Positions 1 through 5,887 of a DNA stretch of 17,030 nt are shown in pieces. The stretch lies in assembly GCA_009618475.1 (NCBI GenBank), contig WJOV01000151.1:1-17030 (forward strand), read 5' to 3'. Origin of the DNA: Methanosarcinales archaeon. Lineage in GTDB: Archaea; Halobacteriota; Syntropharchaeia; Alkanophagales; Methanospirareceae. How positions within the stretch are numbered: position 1 is the stretch's first letter; the number at the start of each line of letters is the position of its first letter. Under the pieces are notes generated by a model. That model searched no databases and had not been told where the DNA came from. It worked only from the letters and a program-made list of their open reading frames with translations. The translations under genes were made by a program, and so were the position numbers.

Positions 1-75
1 TAGCGATGAGACGGTGCCAATAAAAACGCCATCCTCATCCTTTTCGATTAATACAATAAAACTTTGTTTTGCCAT
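1..75 (-). CDS. HicB-family antitoxin, 5' partial copy cut by the window edge
   Basis: Reading on the minus strand from an ATG at 75, the first 25 codons (MAKQSFIVLIEKDEDGVF and on) are identical to the start of the HicB gene at 2504. The gene runs out of the window, so its 3' end is unseen. HicB proteins are antitoxins with a partial RNase H-like fold that bind and neutralise HicA mRNA interferases. The identity with 2504-2578 is perfect at DNA level and continues 19 bp upstream of the ATG. The copy may therefore be a recent inverted duplication, the same gene seen through an inversion, or a contig-end artefact. No separate function should be assigned from this fragment. Confidence 0.6.
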   Translation of the reverse strand, partial: MAKQSFIVLIEKDEDGVFIGTVSSL

Positions 76-94
76 TTTGCTTATCTCAAATAAA
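1..94. repeat. Inverted repeat, left copy (94 bp, pairs with 2485-2578)
   Basis: Base i here is the complement of base 2579-i for all of 1-94. After one extra base at 95 the match resumes for seven bases (96-102 against 2484-2478) and is then lost. The repeat carries the hicB start plus its leader. It reaches base 1 of the window, so its full length is unknown. Confidence 0.95.
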
Positions 95-281
95 TATTGG
101 TTTTTATTAATTTAAAAGTATCGGACTTTTTACCTTCACATAAATAGATGGTCTTTTCGCCTTGATTTGATATTGATACTCCAAACACATCTGCTCTGAG
201 GCTGGTTTTTCCTCTCTTTAAACTTATATAGTGAGCAAATTCTCCCAGTTGGTCATTTTTTATTTCATCATAAAATGGCTG
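81..281 (-). pseudogene. Fragment of a possible PD-(D/E)XK nuclease-like protein, copy 1
   Basis: On the minus strand a frame of about 66 codons without stops runs from 281 to a TAA at 83-81 but has no convincing start. It begins directly after the stop of the DUF3368 remnant, in the same frame. It includes RADVFGVS and, about 12 residues later, IYLCEGK. This resembles the Asp ... Glu-x-Lys core of PD-(D/E)XK nuclease-like folds, but the assignment is inference. A related fragment lies at 1290-1376. The two differ mainly at third codon positions and by a six-base in-frame indel, which shows that the frame was once coding. Its 3' end runs into the inverted repeat at 1-94. I do not recognise the parent family. 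Confidence 0.5.
126..204. repeat. Dispersed direct repeat A (pairs with 1302-1374)
   Basis: Bases 126-204 match 1302-1374 with a six-base gap and only a handful of substitutions, mostly at wobble positions of the minus-strand frame. The two copies are in the same orientation about 1.17 kb apart and flank the intact hicBA pair and the UPF0175 gene. They are the two nuclease-like gene fragments described separately. Confidence 0.85.
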
Positions 282-420
282 CTAAATCTCATCAACATTT
301 CTTAATACTTCTTCTATTAGTTCATCGTCCAAATAGTAACCAACCTCTAATAGTCCATCTATACAGTCCTTAACGCTTCTTATGATGCCTTTCTTTTTAG
401 CTTCTACAAACATCCGAAGC
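282..420 (-). pseudogene. C-terminal remnant of a DUF3368 (PIN-like) toxin
   Basis: The minus-strand frame from about 420 to a TAG at 284-282 encodes LRMFVEAKKKGIIRSV, then a segment with LLEVGYYLDDELIEEVL. This matches the C-terminal helices typical of DUF3368 proteins, which are PIN-like putative ribonuclease toxins normally encoded directly after a UPF0175 antitoxin. That is exactly the position here. Only about 45 residues remain, and the N-terminal part holding the acidic metal-binding residues of the nuclease is missing. The remnant is in the same frame as the antitoxin and begins right after its TGA, as an internal deletion joining the two genes would leave it. The toxin is inferred to be dead. 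Confidence 0.7.
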
Positions 421-422
421 GA

Positions 423-653
423 TCATATTTCATCAAGTTCCTCTCGTAAATCCTCCACGGTGATATTTGTGTAGCTGACCTTCCTTTTTCCTAATTCGTA
501 GAGGAAATCCCAAAGCGTTAACTGTGCAGTATCCGCAGCTTGTTTCAATGTCATCTTCCCCTCTCTGTAAAGCTCCTCCGCAGCTAAAGCTATCCTCGCT
601 TCGTCTTCGTTAATATCCCCAACCAATGGAACTTCCAGTATTTTTACCGCCAT
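423..653 (-). CDS. UPF0175 family antitoxin
   Basis: This 76-residue protein has the UPF0175 pattern: an N-terminal strand, then EDEARIALAAEELYREGKMTLKQAADTAQLTLWDFLYELGKR, which is a helix followed by a helix-turn-helix-like segment, and a short acidic tail. UPF0175 proteins are antitoxins and probable autorepressors paired with DUF3368 PIN-like toxins. The gene is full length, with an ATG at 653 and TGA at 425-423. An A/T-rich TATA-like stretch at about 674-690 lies at a distance that would give a very short leader. Its toxin survives only as a C-terminal stub at 282-420, so the antitoxin appears to be an orphan. It may still act as a DNA-binding protein or neutralise related toxins elsewhere. 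Confidence 0.8.
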   Translation of the reverse strand: MAVKILEVPLVGDINEDEARIALAAEELYREGKMTLKQAADTAQLTLWDFLYELGKRKVSYTNITVEDLREELDEI

Positions 654-673
654 GTCTATCTATAAATACAAAA

Positions 674-690
674 TTGATTTTATATATTAA
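674..690 (-). promoter_or_regulatory. TATA-like promoter element for the UPF0175 gene
   Basis: The minus strand reads TTAATATATAAAATC here, about 20-35 bases upstream of the antitoxin ATG at 653. That spacing fits an archaeal TATA box with an almost leaderless transcript. No Shine-Dalgarno sequence is visible before the ATG. Confidence 0.4.
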
Positions 691-807
691 AAGTCTTTAC
701 AAATCGTGATTATTTCGTGAGGCAGTTTCAATTTCATTTCCATTTTATCATACTCTTGAAGCTATTCTTCCTTTGAATATAAAAGCTTTCCTATCCTATT
801 TTTTCTC

Positions 808-835
808 TCCAATAGCTATTTATATTCCAATAGCT
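808..835 (+). promoter_or_regulatory. hicBA promoter with paired 10 bp direct repeats
   Basis: TCCAATAGCT occurs at 808-817 and again at 826-835, a period of 18 bp. Between and overlapping them is a TATA-like TATTTATATT at 817-826. The hicB ribosome-binding site AGGAG (847-851) and ATG (858) follow. Repeats bracketing the TATA box suggest an operator that blocks promoter access. The binding protein is not known: the 73-residue HicB here is too short to have an obvious extra DNA-binding domain. Confidence 0.45.
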
Positions 836-857
836 TTGTAAGTAATAGGAGAAAAAA

Positions 858-1079
858 ATGGAGAACCGGTTTACTGCCGTCTTTCAAAAGACGGATAAAT
901 GGTGGATAGCCTTTGTTGAGGAGTTGCCCGGTGCAAATACGCAAGGAGAAACAATAGACGAAGCACGCGAAAATCTCAAGGAGGCTGTTGAACTGATACT
1001 AAAATCAAACCGTGAGCTGAGTGAACGTAAATTTGCAGGTAAGGACGTTATTCGTGAGGAGTTAAAGATTGCTGTATAA
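858..1079 (+). CDS. hicB: HicB family antitoxin
   Basis: This 73-residue protein starts with a short beta hairpin region (FTAVFQKTDKWWIAFVEELPGANTQGET), followed by the helix TIDEARENLKEAVELIL. That is the partial RNase H-like fold of HicB antitoxins, which bind HicA and mask its active site. It is of the short type with no fused ribbon-helix-helix or HTH domain. AGGAG at 847-851 is well placed before the ATG. The stop TAA overlaps the hicA ATG (TAATG at 1077-1081), which implies translational coupling. The antitoxin-first order is common for this subtype. Of the toxin-antitoxin loci in this island, this is the only one that looks intact on both sides. Confidence 0.88.
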   Translation: MENRFTAVFQKTDKWWIAFVEELPGANTQGETIDEARENLKEAVELILKSNRELSERKFAGKDVIREELKIAV

Positions 1080-1264
1080 TGAAACGACGGCAACTCCTAA
1101 AACATCTCAAAACTCACGGATGTATGTTTTTACGTGAAGGGACAAATCATACGGTGTATTACAATCCAGCGAAAGGCAAGACATCCACAGTACCTCGACA
1201 CGTCGAAATTGACGATGCTCTGGCAAAGAAAATTTGTAAGGATTTGGGTATTCCGAAAGTTTGA
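1079..1264 (+). CDS. hicA: HicA (YcfA-type) mRNA interferase toxin
   Basis: This 61-residue protein has the HicA fold, a small dsRBD-like domain. RRQLLKHLKTHGC is the first helix, GTNHTVYYNP is the strand carrying the expected catalytic histidine (His24), and STVPRHVEIDDALAKKICKDLGI is the second strand and last helix. HicA cleaves mRNA independently of ribosomes unless bound by HicB. The ATG overlaps the hicB stop, so the two are co-translated. Length and catalytic residue match active family members, so I infer a functional toxin. Downstream (1265-1487) there is no further intact gene. Confidence 0.88.
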   Translation: MKRRQLLKHLKTHGCMFLREGTNHTVYYNPAKGKTSTVPRHVEIDDALAKKICKDLGIPKV

Positions 1265-1289
1265 GTTGAAGGTTCTTTCAAAAACATTT

Positions 1290-1376
1290 TTAATTCAGTT
1301 CCTTTTTACCTTCGCATAAATAGATGGTCTTTTCATCTTGATTTGACACTCCGAACACATCTGCTCTGAGGTTGGT
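1290..1376 (-). pseudogene. Fragment of a possible PD-(D/E)XK nuclease-like protein, copy 2
   Basis: The minus-strand frame ending at TAA 1292-1290 encodes NLRADVFGVSNQDEKTIYLC followed by EGKKELN. This matches the fragment at 81-281 residue for residue apart from a two-residue gap and a few substitutions. Just upstream (about 1380-1410) a different frame reads DREYFSIANW, so a frameshift seems to lie there. The fragment is downstream of hicA on the opposite strand. Like copy 1 it ends shortly after EGKK. A decayed gene remnant is the best reading. The rest of 1377-1487 shows no recognisable coding or RNA feature. Confidence 0.5.
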
Positions 1377-1487
1377 GTCCAGTTTGCGATGCTGAAGTAT
1401 TCCCGATCAAATAATCATATCACATATTTTTCAAAAGCAACTCCTTTCCAGAGAGTCTGGCCACCAGCATGATGGCGTTTGGTGTAT

Positions 1488-2510
1488 TCAGTTCTTATTT
1501 TTCAGAGGATGTAAGCTAAAAGCATCGTCGAAATCTTTTGCATTTTTAAATTTATTAACTAATCCTTCATATGGCGGAAAAGCACCACCATATCCTAGTA
1601 CTCTTCGTGCCTTTGCGACCATTTCTAGTTCTTCTGCAGTCCAGAATGGCGAAATATACTGGTTTTTTTTCAGTGAAGTTAACGGTTCAAATCTCATTGG
1701 ATAAGAAACACAACCAAGCTCTTGTATATCTCTTGTTTTTGTTAAAAATATATCGGGTGTGTCACCATATGATTGATCTTCGTCATAAAAATTGTATAAT
1801 ACGTAGAACAGAATCTTTCTCCTGTTTATCCCATGTTTTGCCAACAAATTAACGGCATTTTTTATGATATTTTTTTCACCTACCCTGTCATATGCCATGC
1901 GCACTACCGGTATTTTGAGATCTGCCAACATTTTTGCTTTTTCTTCATCTATCAATCGTGCATCAAGTCCTTGATTGAAGTCGATTTTTAGGCCAATTTC
2001 TTGTAGATTTTCAAGTACTTCTTTCCAGTCTGGTGACGCCAAAAAATTATTATCCCACAAAATCACTTGTTTATGTCCACCGTGAACATAATTCTCAACA
2101 TCGGTAAGTATTGACCTCATTTTCCCTTCTATTTTTGGCACGGCGCAAAAGGGGCAATCACGTATACATCCACGCGATGTGAATAATATTGAACTGTTCC
2201 AATCCTTCCATTTTTCAACATCTTTCAAAATGTCGTAAGCTGGCATATATTGTTCGGCAGTTTCGCATAGACCTATATGGACATTAACATAGGGAAAAAC
2301 AGATTTGATGTGTTCTGGCATTAGTGAAGCATAGATGCCGCCCACATTGATCTTAGCGTTAGGAAATAAAAGATGGTAGAATTCGATTGCTTTATGAACC
2401 GGCTTCCAAGCATATGTAAATAGAGATGTAATTTCTATTTTGTCTGGATTGAAACTAATGTCGTTGTTTGTGCCCCTAACCAATTTTATTTGAGATAAGC
2501 AAAATGGCAA
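1488..2510 (-). pseudogene. Radical SAM protein of the B12-binding-domain type, 5' truncated
   Basis: The frame contains SRGCIRDCPFC, the CxxxCxxC motif binding the SAM-coordinating 4Fe-4S cluster (Cys115, Cys119, Cys122 counted from the TTG at 2510). It is preceded by GGIYASLMPEH and IHVGL-like segments typical of the cobalamin-binding-domain radical SAM family. The only available start in frame is a TTG at 2510 inside the neighbouring hicB. Family members normally begin with an N-terminal Rossmann strand (lxNPP and PPLG motifs) some 45-50 residues before KLVRG, and this part is absent. Homology to the family appears to begin at about 2484, exactly where the inverted repeat ends. The N-terminus was therefore probably replaced by the repeat. 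The reaction and substrate cannot be told. The 3' part of the protein appears intact. Confidence 0.75.
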
Positions 2511-2578
2511 AACAAAGTTTTATTGTATTAATCGAAAAGGATGAGGATGGCGTTTTTATTGGCACCGTCTCATCGCTA
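2485..2578. repeat. Inverted repeat, internal copy (pairs with 1-94)
   Basis: This is the perfect reverse complement of window bases 1-94. It begins at the break in the radical SAM gene and ends inside hicB, where the window edge limits the comparison. Confidence 0.95.
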
Positions 2579-2731
2579 AAGGGCTGTTATTCTTATGGAA
2601 AGACACTTGACGAACTCATGGCGAATCTGAAGGAGGCAATTGAAGCACATTTTGAGGCTTTTGGAGAAGAAGAGAAGAAGCTACCCGTTACCCGATTCGC
2701 GGGTGTTCAAGAGATAGAAGTAGAAGTATAG
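2504..2731 (+). CDS. hicB: HicB family antitoxin, orphan
   Basis: This 75-residue protein begins FIVLIEKDEDGVFIGTVSSL with GCYSYGKTLDELMANLKEAI following. It shows the HicB hairpin and helix, then a short acidic region and FAGVQEIEVEV. It is a short HicB without an extra DNA-binding domain. Its stop TAG at 2729-2731 is followed directly by ATGAAGTTACCGCTCATT and TGA, the start of a hicA that breaks off after six codons. The antitoxin therefore lacks its cognate toxin. It sits immediately upstream of the large AAA+ ATPase gene, on the same strand. A functional link to that gene is only conjecture. Confidence 0.8.
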   Translation: MAKQSFIVLIEKDEDGVFIGTVSSLKGCYSYGKTLDELMANLKEAIEAHFEAFGEEEKKLPVTRFAGVQEIEVEV

Positions 2732-2752
2732 ATGAAGTTACCGCTCATTTGA
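2732..2752 (+). pseudogene. hicA start remnant (six codons)
   Basis: Directly abutting the hicB stop, ATG opens MKLPLI and then TGA. MKLP followed by a hydrophobic and SG or similar is a very common beginning of HicA toxins in this gene order. Nothing resembling the rest of HicA (the conserved histidine strand) follows in any frame before the next gene at 2824. It is therefore a deletion remnant. Confidence 0.55.
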
Positions 2753-2823
2753 AAAATCATATACTACCAATAAGTAAGAGTTATCTATGATAGAAGTAAA
2801 TAAATATAAAGAGGTGCTTTGAT

Positions 2824-5517
2824 ATGGATGAAGATTGGCTCGAATTCTATGGTCTAAAAGGGGAGCCTTTTAGTGGGGGACGACCACTTATACATCCGGG
2901 AGAGTTCAAAGATATATTTGTAACTACCGAATCAATCCGAACCGAAATTGAGCCAATAATTAGAACCATCGAGGAGTCAGATAGATACCTATATTTGATT
3001 CTTGGTGAACGAGGCGCAGGGAAATCTACGTTGCTGTGGTATATAGTTAATAAATTAAATGAAAGAGACAATATTTTACCAATCCATGTTTCTTTAGCTA
3101 TCAAAACATACGATACGGAATATCGCGAACGTGGTCTTGCAACCGACTTATCCAATCGAGTAGCTTCCCAAACTTTAGAAGGGATTAAAGAGAAATTTAA
3201 TGATTTATTTCTAAGTAGTACGTATCGATTAGAGCAATTGGAGAAAAAATTAGAAGAACCAAGCTTAAATTTAGAAAAACTCACGACGATTATTTCCAAA
3301 ATTTTTAAAGCACTCGACGAAAACAATAAAATACCAGTAATAACTATTGATAACTTGGATAAATTTAAAGACGATGTTGCACTTGATTTTCTTAGCCATC
3401 ACTACGCTCAACCACTTTTTGAACAGATATTCTTACCTTATGGTGTTAAAGTTTTTCTTACAGCAGAGTCGAAATGGTCAAAAAAATTGAATGCGCTAAA
3501 TTACTCCTATCTTGGAGAACCAATTATTATAGAACCACTTAATTATTTAGAGGCACAGACGCTTATTCAGAAGAGAATACAAAGGAAAGTGAAAGATACA
3601 GAAAACTTCATTTTTCCATTTAAAACAGATGCTATTGTTTTTGTCACAGAAGTCTCAAACGGATTACCTCGAAATATTCAGAACAAATGCACGACCTATA
3701 TGCAGCAAGGAGCAAAATACGGTGTTAGAGAAATCGATAGGGATTTTCTATTAGAAATAGAAAAGAAAGTTGGAGGAAAGGAATTCGAGATAGTGAGGAA
3801 TTTAAGTGCTCATGATCCAATCGTAGAAAAAGATATTGCTTTCCTCCTCGACATTAGAACTAAATTCAGCGATAGTAAAGCATTCGAGAAGGCTTTATTT
3901 AATGTTTTAGACCTGCGACAAGGGACAAAAATTGATGATGATACTTTAAATCAATTAAGAGATTCCGGGATAATCTCAATGGCGATAGAAGATCCAGAGA
4001 AACCATCGAAGTTGGCTATAAACTCCAATATTGAGGAATTATTTAATAGGGTAAAAGAAAAAATGCAGTTAAAAGGGTTTATTGAATGGTTTTGCCGAAG
4101 CGATGTAGACACGATACCCATCACCAAAGCGAGGTGGTATATATTGGATGATCTCGCAAGAATAAAGGATTCTTTACCCGATGAAGATTTTAAGAAAACG
4201 CAAATAGAAAAAATTCTAAAAGATTATGAATCATTTAGAGAATCTTATTACGAAGATGAAGAGCAATCAGCGTGTGCGGAAACAGCATTTACTATAGCTA
4301 GAACAGCAATAGGACTAATAGAACCTGGAATGACTGTAACAAATGATTTTAACAGTTATCTCAAGATGCTGAAAAATAGTATTCTCCCAAATGAGGTTCG
4401 CAGTGATTTCCAAATTTTACACGGGTATTATTGCGGTGCACAAGATGCTACCATATCCTATCGTGACCTTAACGTTATCCAAGAAAAATTGAATGACCTT
4501 CTTGAAAACATACAAAAACTTCTCGACGAAACTTCCGTAGAGAAAATTCCAATCCTCTTTTCAGAGTTAGATCCCACCTCTCTTGGTAATTTCTTGAATA
4601 AACGGTTATTGGAGACCAGTCTCCTAATGATCAGCACATCAGAGGAAGAAGTGGTGCAACATCTTCTTATTTGTTGGCGTTCTTGGAAGACGGGTGGAAT
4701 ATATGGGATAAATATTGAAAATGGTGACTGGAATTATTTTGATGCCGTTCTAGCTCATTATAATGCAAGTTTTCCATATATACCCTATCAAATACAAGAT
4801 ATCATAAAATTACATAAGTTACCTCAAAATTTGGAAGAGATGGGCATAAAAAAGAGATTTGCTCAGCATTACGAACTGGCGCTCCTCGTGATTCATTTAG
4901 CAACCCAATATCCCCAACTCAAACTAATTTTTGCCGCTAAAGACAAGGCCAGTTTTTGGACAGTTGAAAGTAATGTGAATAAAAAGAGAATAGAACTTCT
5001 TGAGGAGGAAACTCTAACTAATACACCTCTTTTTCCGTATTTAAAGAAAAAGTTAGGCACACCCGAACCCAAGACGAAAAAATTAAATATAAATGAAATA
5101 CCCGGAGAATATGAAAATAACGTGTTTATTGGTGGGAATTACGATTACATGCCAGTACTTAGGGAAATTAAAAAACATATAAAGGAGAGTGGTTTTCAGC
5201 CAATCTTAGCTTATGATTTTGACGTACCAGTGAATAATATCCATGACTTTGATTTGCGTTTATTACACAACTGTAAATATGCAATATTTGATGAAACTCA
5301 CCCAGCAGGGGAGCTTATGGAAATAGAAAGGATAAAAGATTATGGAACAATCATTTTTATCGTTTATCAAATACGCGATTTAGAGAATAAAAAACCGCCT
5401 GCGCAAGTAACAAGCATGGTAAAAAGCTTAGATTATCCAATGAAGGGATACGGTAGTTTTGACGAACTAAAAAGCATTATTACAAAATGGCTTTCAGATC
5501 TTAGAAAGAATAAGTGA
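2824..5517 (+). CDS. AAA+ (Orc/Cdc6-ExeA-like) ATPase with C-terminal TIR/deoxyribosyltransferase-like domain; putative defence protein
   Basis: This is a protein of 897 residues. The N-terminus FYGLKGEPFSGG resembles ExeA/TniB-type ATPases. Walker A GERGAGKST is at 61-69, Walker B VITIDNLD at 172-179, a sensor-1-like strand VFLTAES at 210-216, and a sensor-2-like GLPRN at 280-284. This set matches the Orc1/Cdc6-ExeA-STAND branch of P-loop ATPases. Residues about 330-420 could be a winged-helix region, and about 420-760 is mostly helical with no recognised repeat. The C-terminus (about 765-890) starts VFIGGNYDYMPVLREI and includes LLHNCKYAIFDETHPAGELMEIER. This is a Rossmann-like layout with a conserved Glu (830 or 833), as in TIR and nucleoside deoxyribosyltransferase folds, some of which cleave NAD. 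GAGGTG at 2811-2816 precedes the ATG. The architecture (sensor ATPase plus possible NADase) and the toxin-antitoxin surroundings suggest anti-phage immunity. This is inference, not demonstrated. Confidence 0.75.
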   Translation: MDEDWLEFYGLKGEPFSGGRPLIHPGEFKDIFVTTESIRTEIEPIIRTIEESDRYLYLILGERGAGKSTLLWYIVNKLNERDNILPIHVSLAIKTYDTEYRERGLATDLSNRVASQTLEGIKEKFNDLFLSSTYRLEQLEKKLEEPSLNLEKLTTIISKIFKALDENNKIPVITIDNLDKFKDDVALDFLSHHYAQPLFEQIFLPYGVKVFLTAESKWSKKLNALNYSYLGEPIIIEPLNYLEAQTLIQKRIQRKVKDTENFIFPFKTDAIVFVTEVSNGLPRNIQNKCTTYMQQGAKYGVREIDRDFLLEIEKKVGGKEFEIVRNLSAHDPIVEKDIAFLLDIRTKFSDSKAFEKALFNVLDLRQGTKIDDDTLNQLRDSGIISMAIEDPEKPSKLAINSNIEELFNRVKEKMQLKGFIEWFCRSDVDTIPITKARWYILDDLARIKDSLPDEDFKKTQIEKILKDYESFRESYYEDEEQSACAETAFTIARTAIGLIEPGMTVTNDFNSYLKMLKNSILPNEVRSDFQILHGYYCGAQDATISYRDLNVIQEKLNDLLENIQKLLDETSVEKIPILFSELDPTSLGNFLNKRLLETSLLMISTSEEEVVQHLLICWRSWKTGGIYGINIENGDWNYFDAVLAHYNASFPYIPYQIQDIIKLHKLPQNLEEMGIKKRFAQHYELALLVIHLATQYPQLKLIFAAKDKASFWTVESNVNKKRIELLEEETLTNTPLFPYLKKKLGTPEPKTKKLNINEIPGEYENNVFIGGNYDYMPVLREIKKHIKESGFQPILAYDFDVPVNNIHDFDLRLLHNCKYAIFDETHPAGELMEIERIKDYGTIIFIVYQIRDLENKKPPAQVTSMVKSLDYPMKGYGSFDELKSIITKWLSDLRKNK

Positions 5518-5553
5518 ACGTTTCAACAGATGAAAGAATTAATTGGATAAGTT

Positions 5554-5664
5554 ATGATGAGAACGAGCATAAAATTAGAAGAAGCGGATAAAATAGGAAC
5601 AGTTTCGTTAGAAGAAACGATAGAGAAGAGGAAATCACGGAGGTCGTTCAAACACTTCTTCTAA
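5554..5664 (+). pseudogene. Nitroreductase-family N-terminal stub
   Basis: An ATG at 5554 opens 36 codons. They include IKLEEADKIGTVSLEETIEK and then RKSRRSFK, the first FMN-binding helix signature (…EaixkRrSxRxf) of nitroreductase/SagB-type flavoproteins. Four codons later it stops (TAA 5662-5664). A functional protein would need about 170-200 residues, so only the N-terminal edge is left. It overlaps antisense the out-of-frame tail of the DUF104 gene, which suggests the two remnants were joined by a deletion. Confidence 0.55.
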
Positions 5665-5702
5665 CATGTAATAATCCCCCTTCTCTCTTTCATCCATAGC
5701 TT

Positions 5703-5849
5703 TCAAAATTTCAAAATGTCTTTCATATCCTCTTCCGTCAACATCTCGTCCCTGTTTAATATCCTTACAGTCACAACATCAGATTCTATCTTCGCCGGCT
5801 TTACAATCCTCAACACCCCTTCCTCATATATCGCTTCTATTTCTCCCAT
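5703..5849 (-). CDS. DUF104 (AF2212-like) antitoxin, C-terminus lost by frameshift
   Basis: An ATG at 5849, preceded by the Shine-Dalgarno-like GGTGAG (5855-5860), opens 48 codons: MGEIEAIYEEGVLRIVKP, then KIESDVVTVRILNRDEMLTE. This is the DUF104 pattern, an AbrB-like small beta domain of archaeal antitoxins usually paired with PIN toxins. The frame stops at 5703-5705. In the neighbouring frame, however, the sequence carries on as EILKAMDEREKGDYYMLEEV until about 5635, which looks like the expected C-terminal toxin-binding tail (Y-x-LEEV). A one-base slip near 5715-5720 thus seems to have cut the gene. No PIN gene follows. Whether the short form is made is unknown. Confidence 0.65.
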   Translation of the reverse strand: MGEIEAIYEEGVLRIVKPAKIESDVVTVRILNRDEMLTEEDMKDILKF

Positions 5850-5887
5850 TCCCTCTCACCTTTAAGTTGTATTTTTCCCACTCGTTA

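Noticed and set aside
690..845. A minus-strand frame with amber codons that could suggest TAG read-through (for example as pyrrolysine).
   Set aside because: The two or so stops in about 50 codons are what chance predicts, the frame runs antisense into hicB, and other genes here (the orphan hicB, hemL, cmk) use TAG as a normal stop.
2847..3326. A 159-codon minus-strand frame inside the AAA+ gene.
   Set aside because: It lies opposite the Walker A region of a clearly coding gene and shows no motif or ribosome-binding site.
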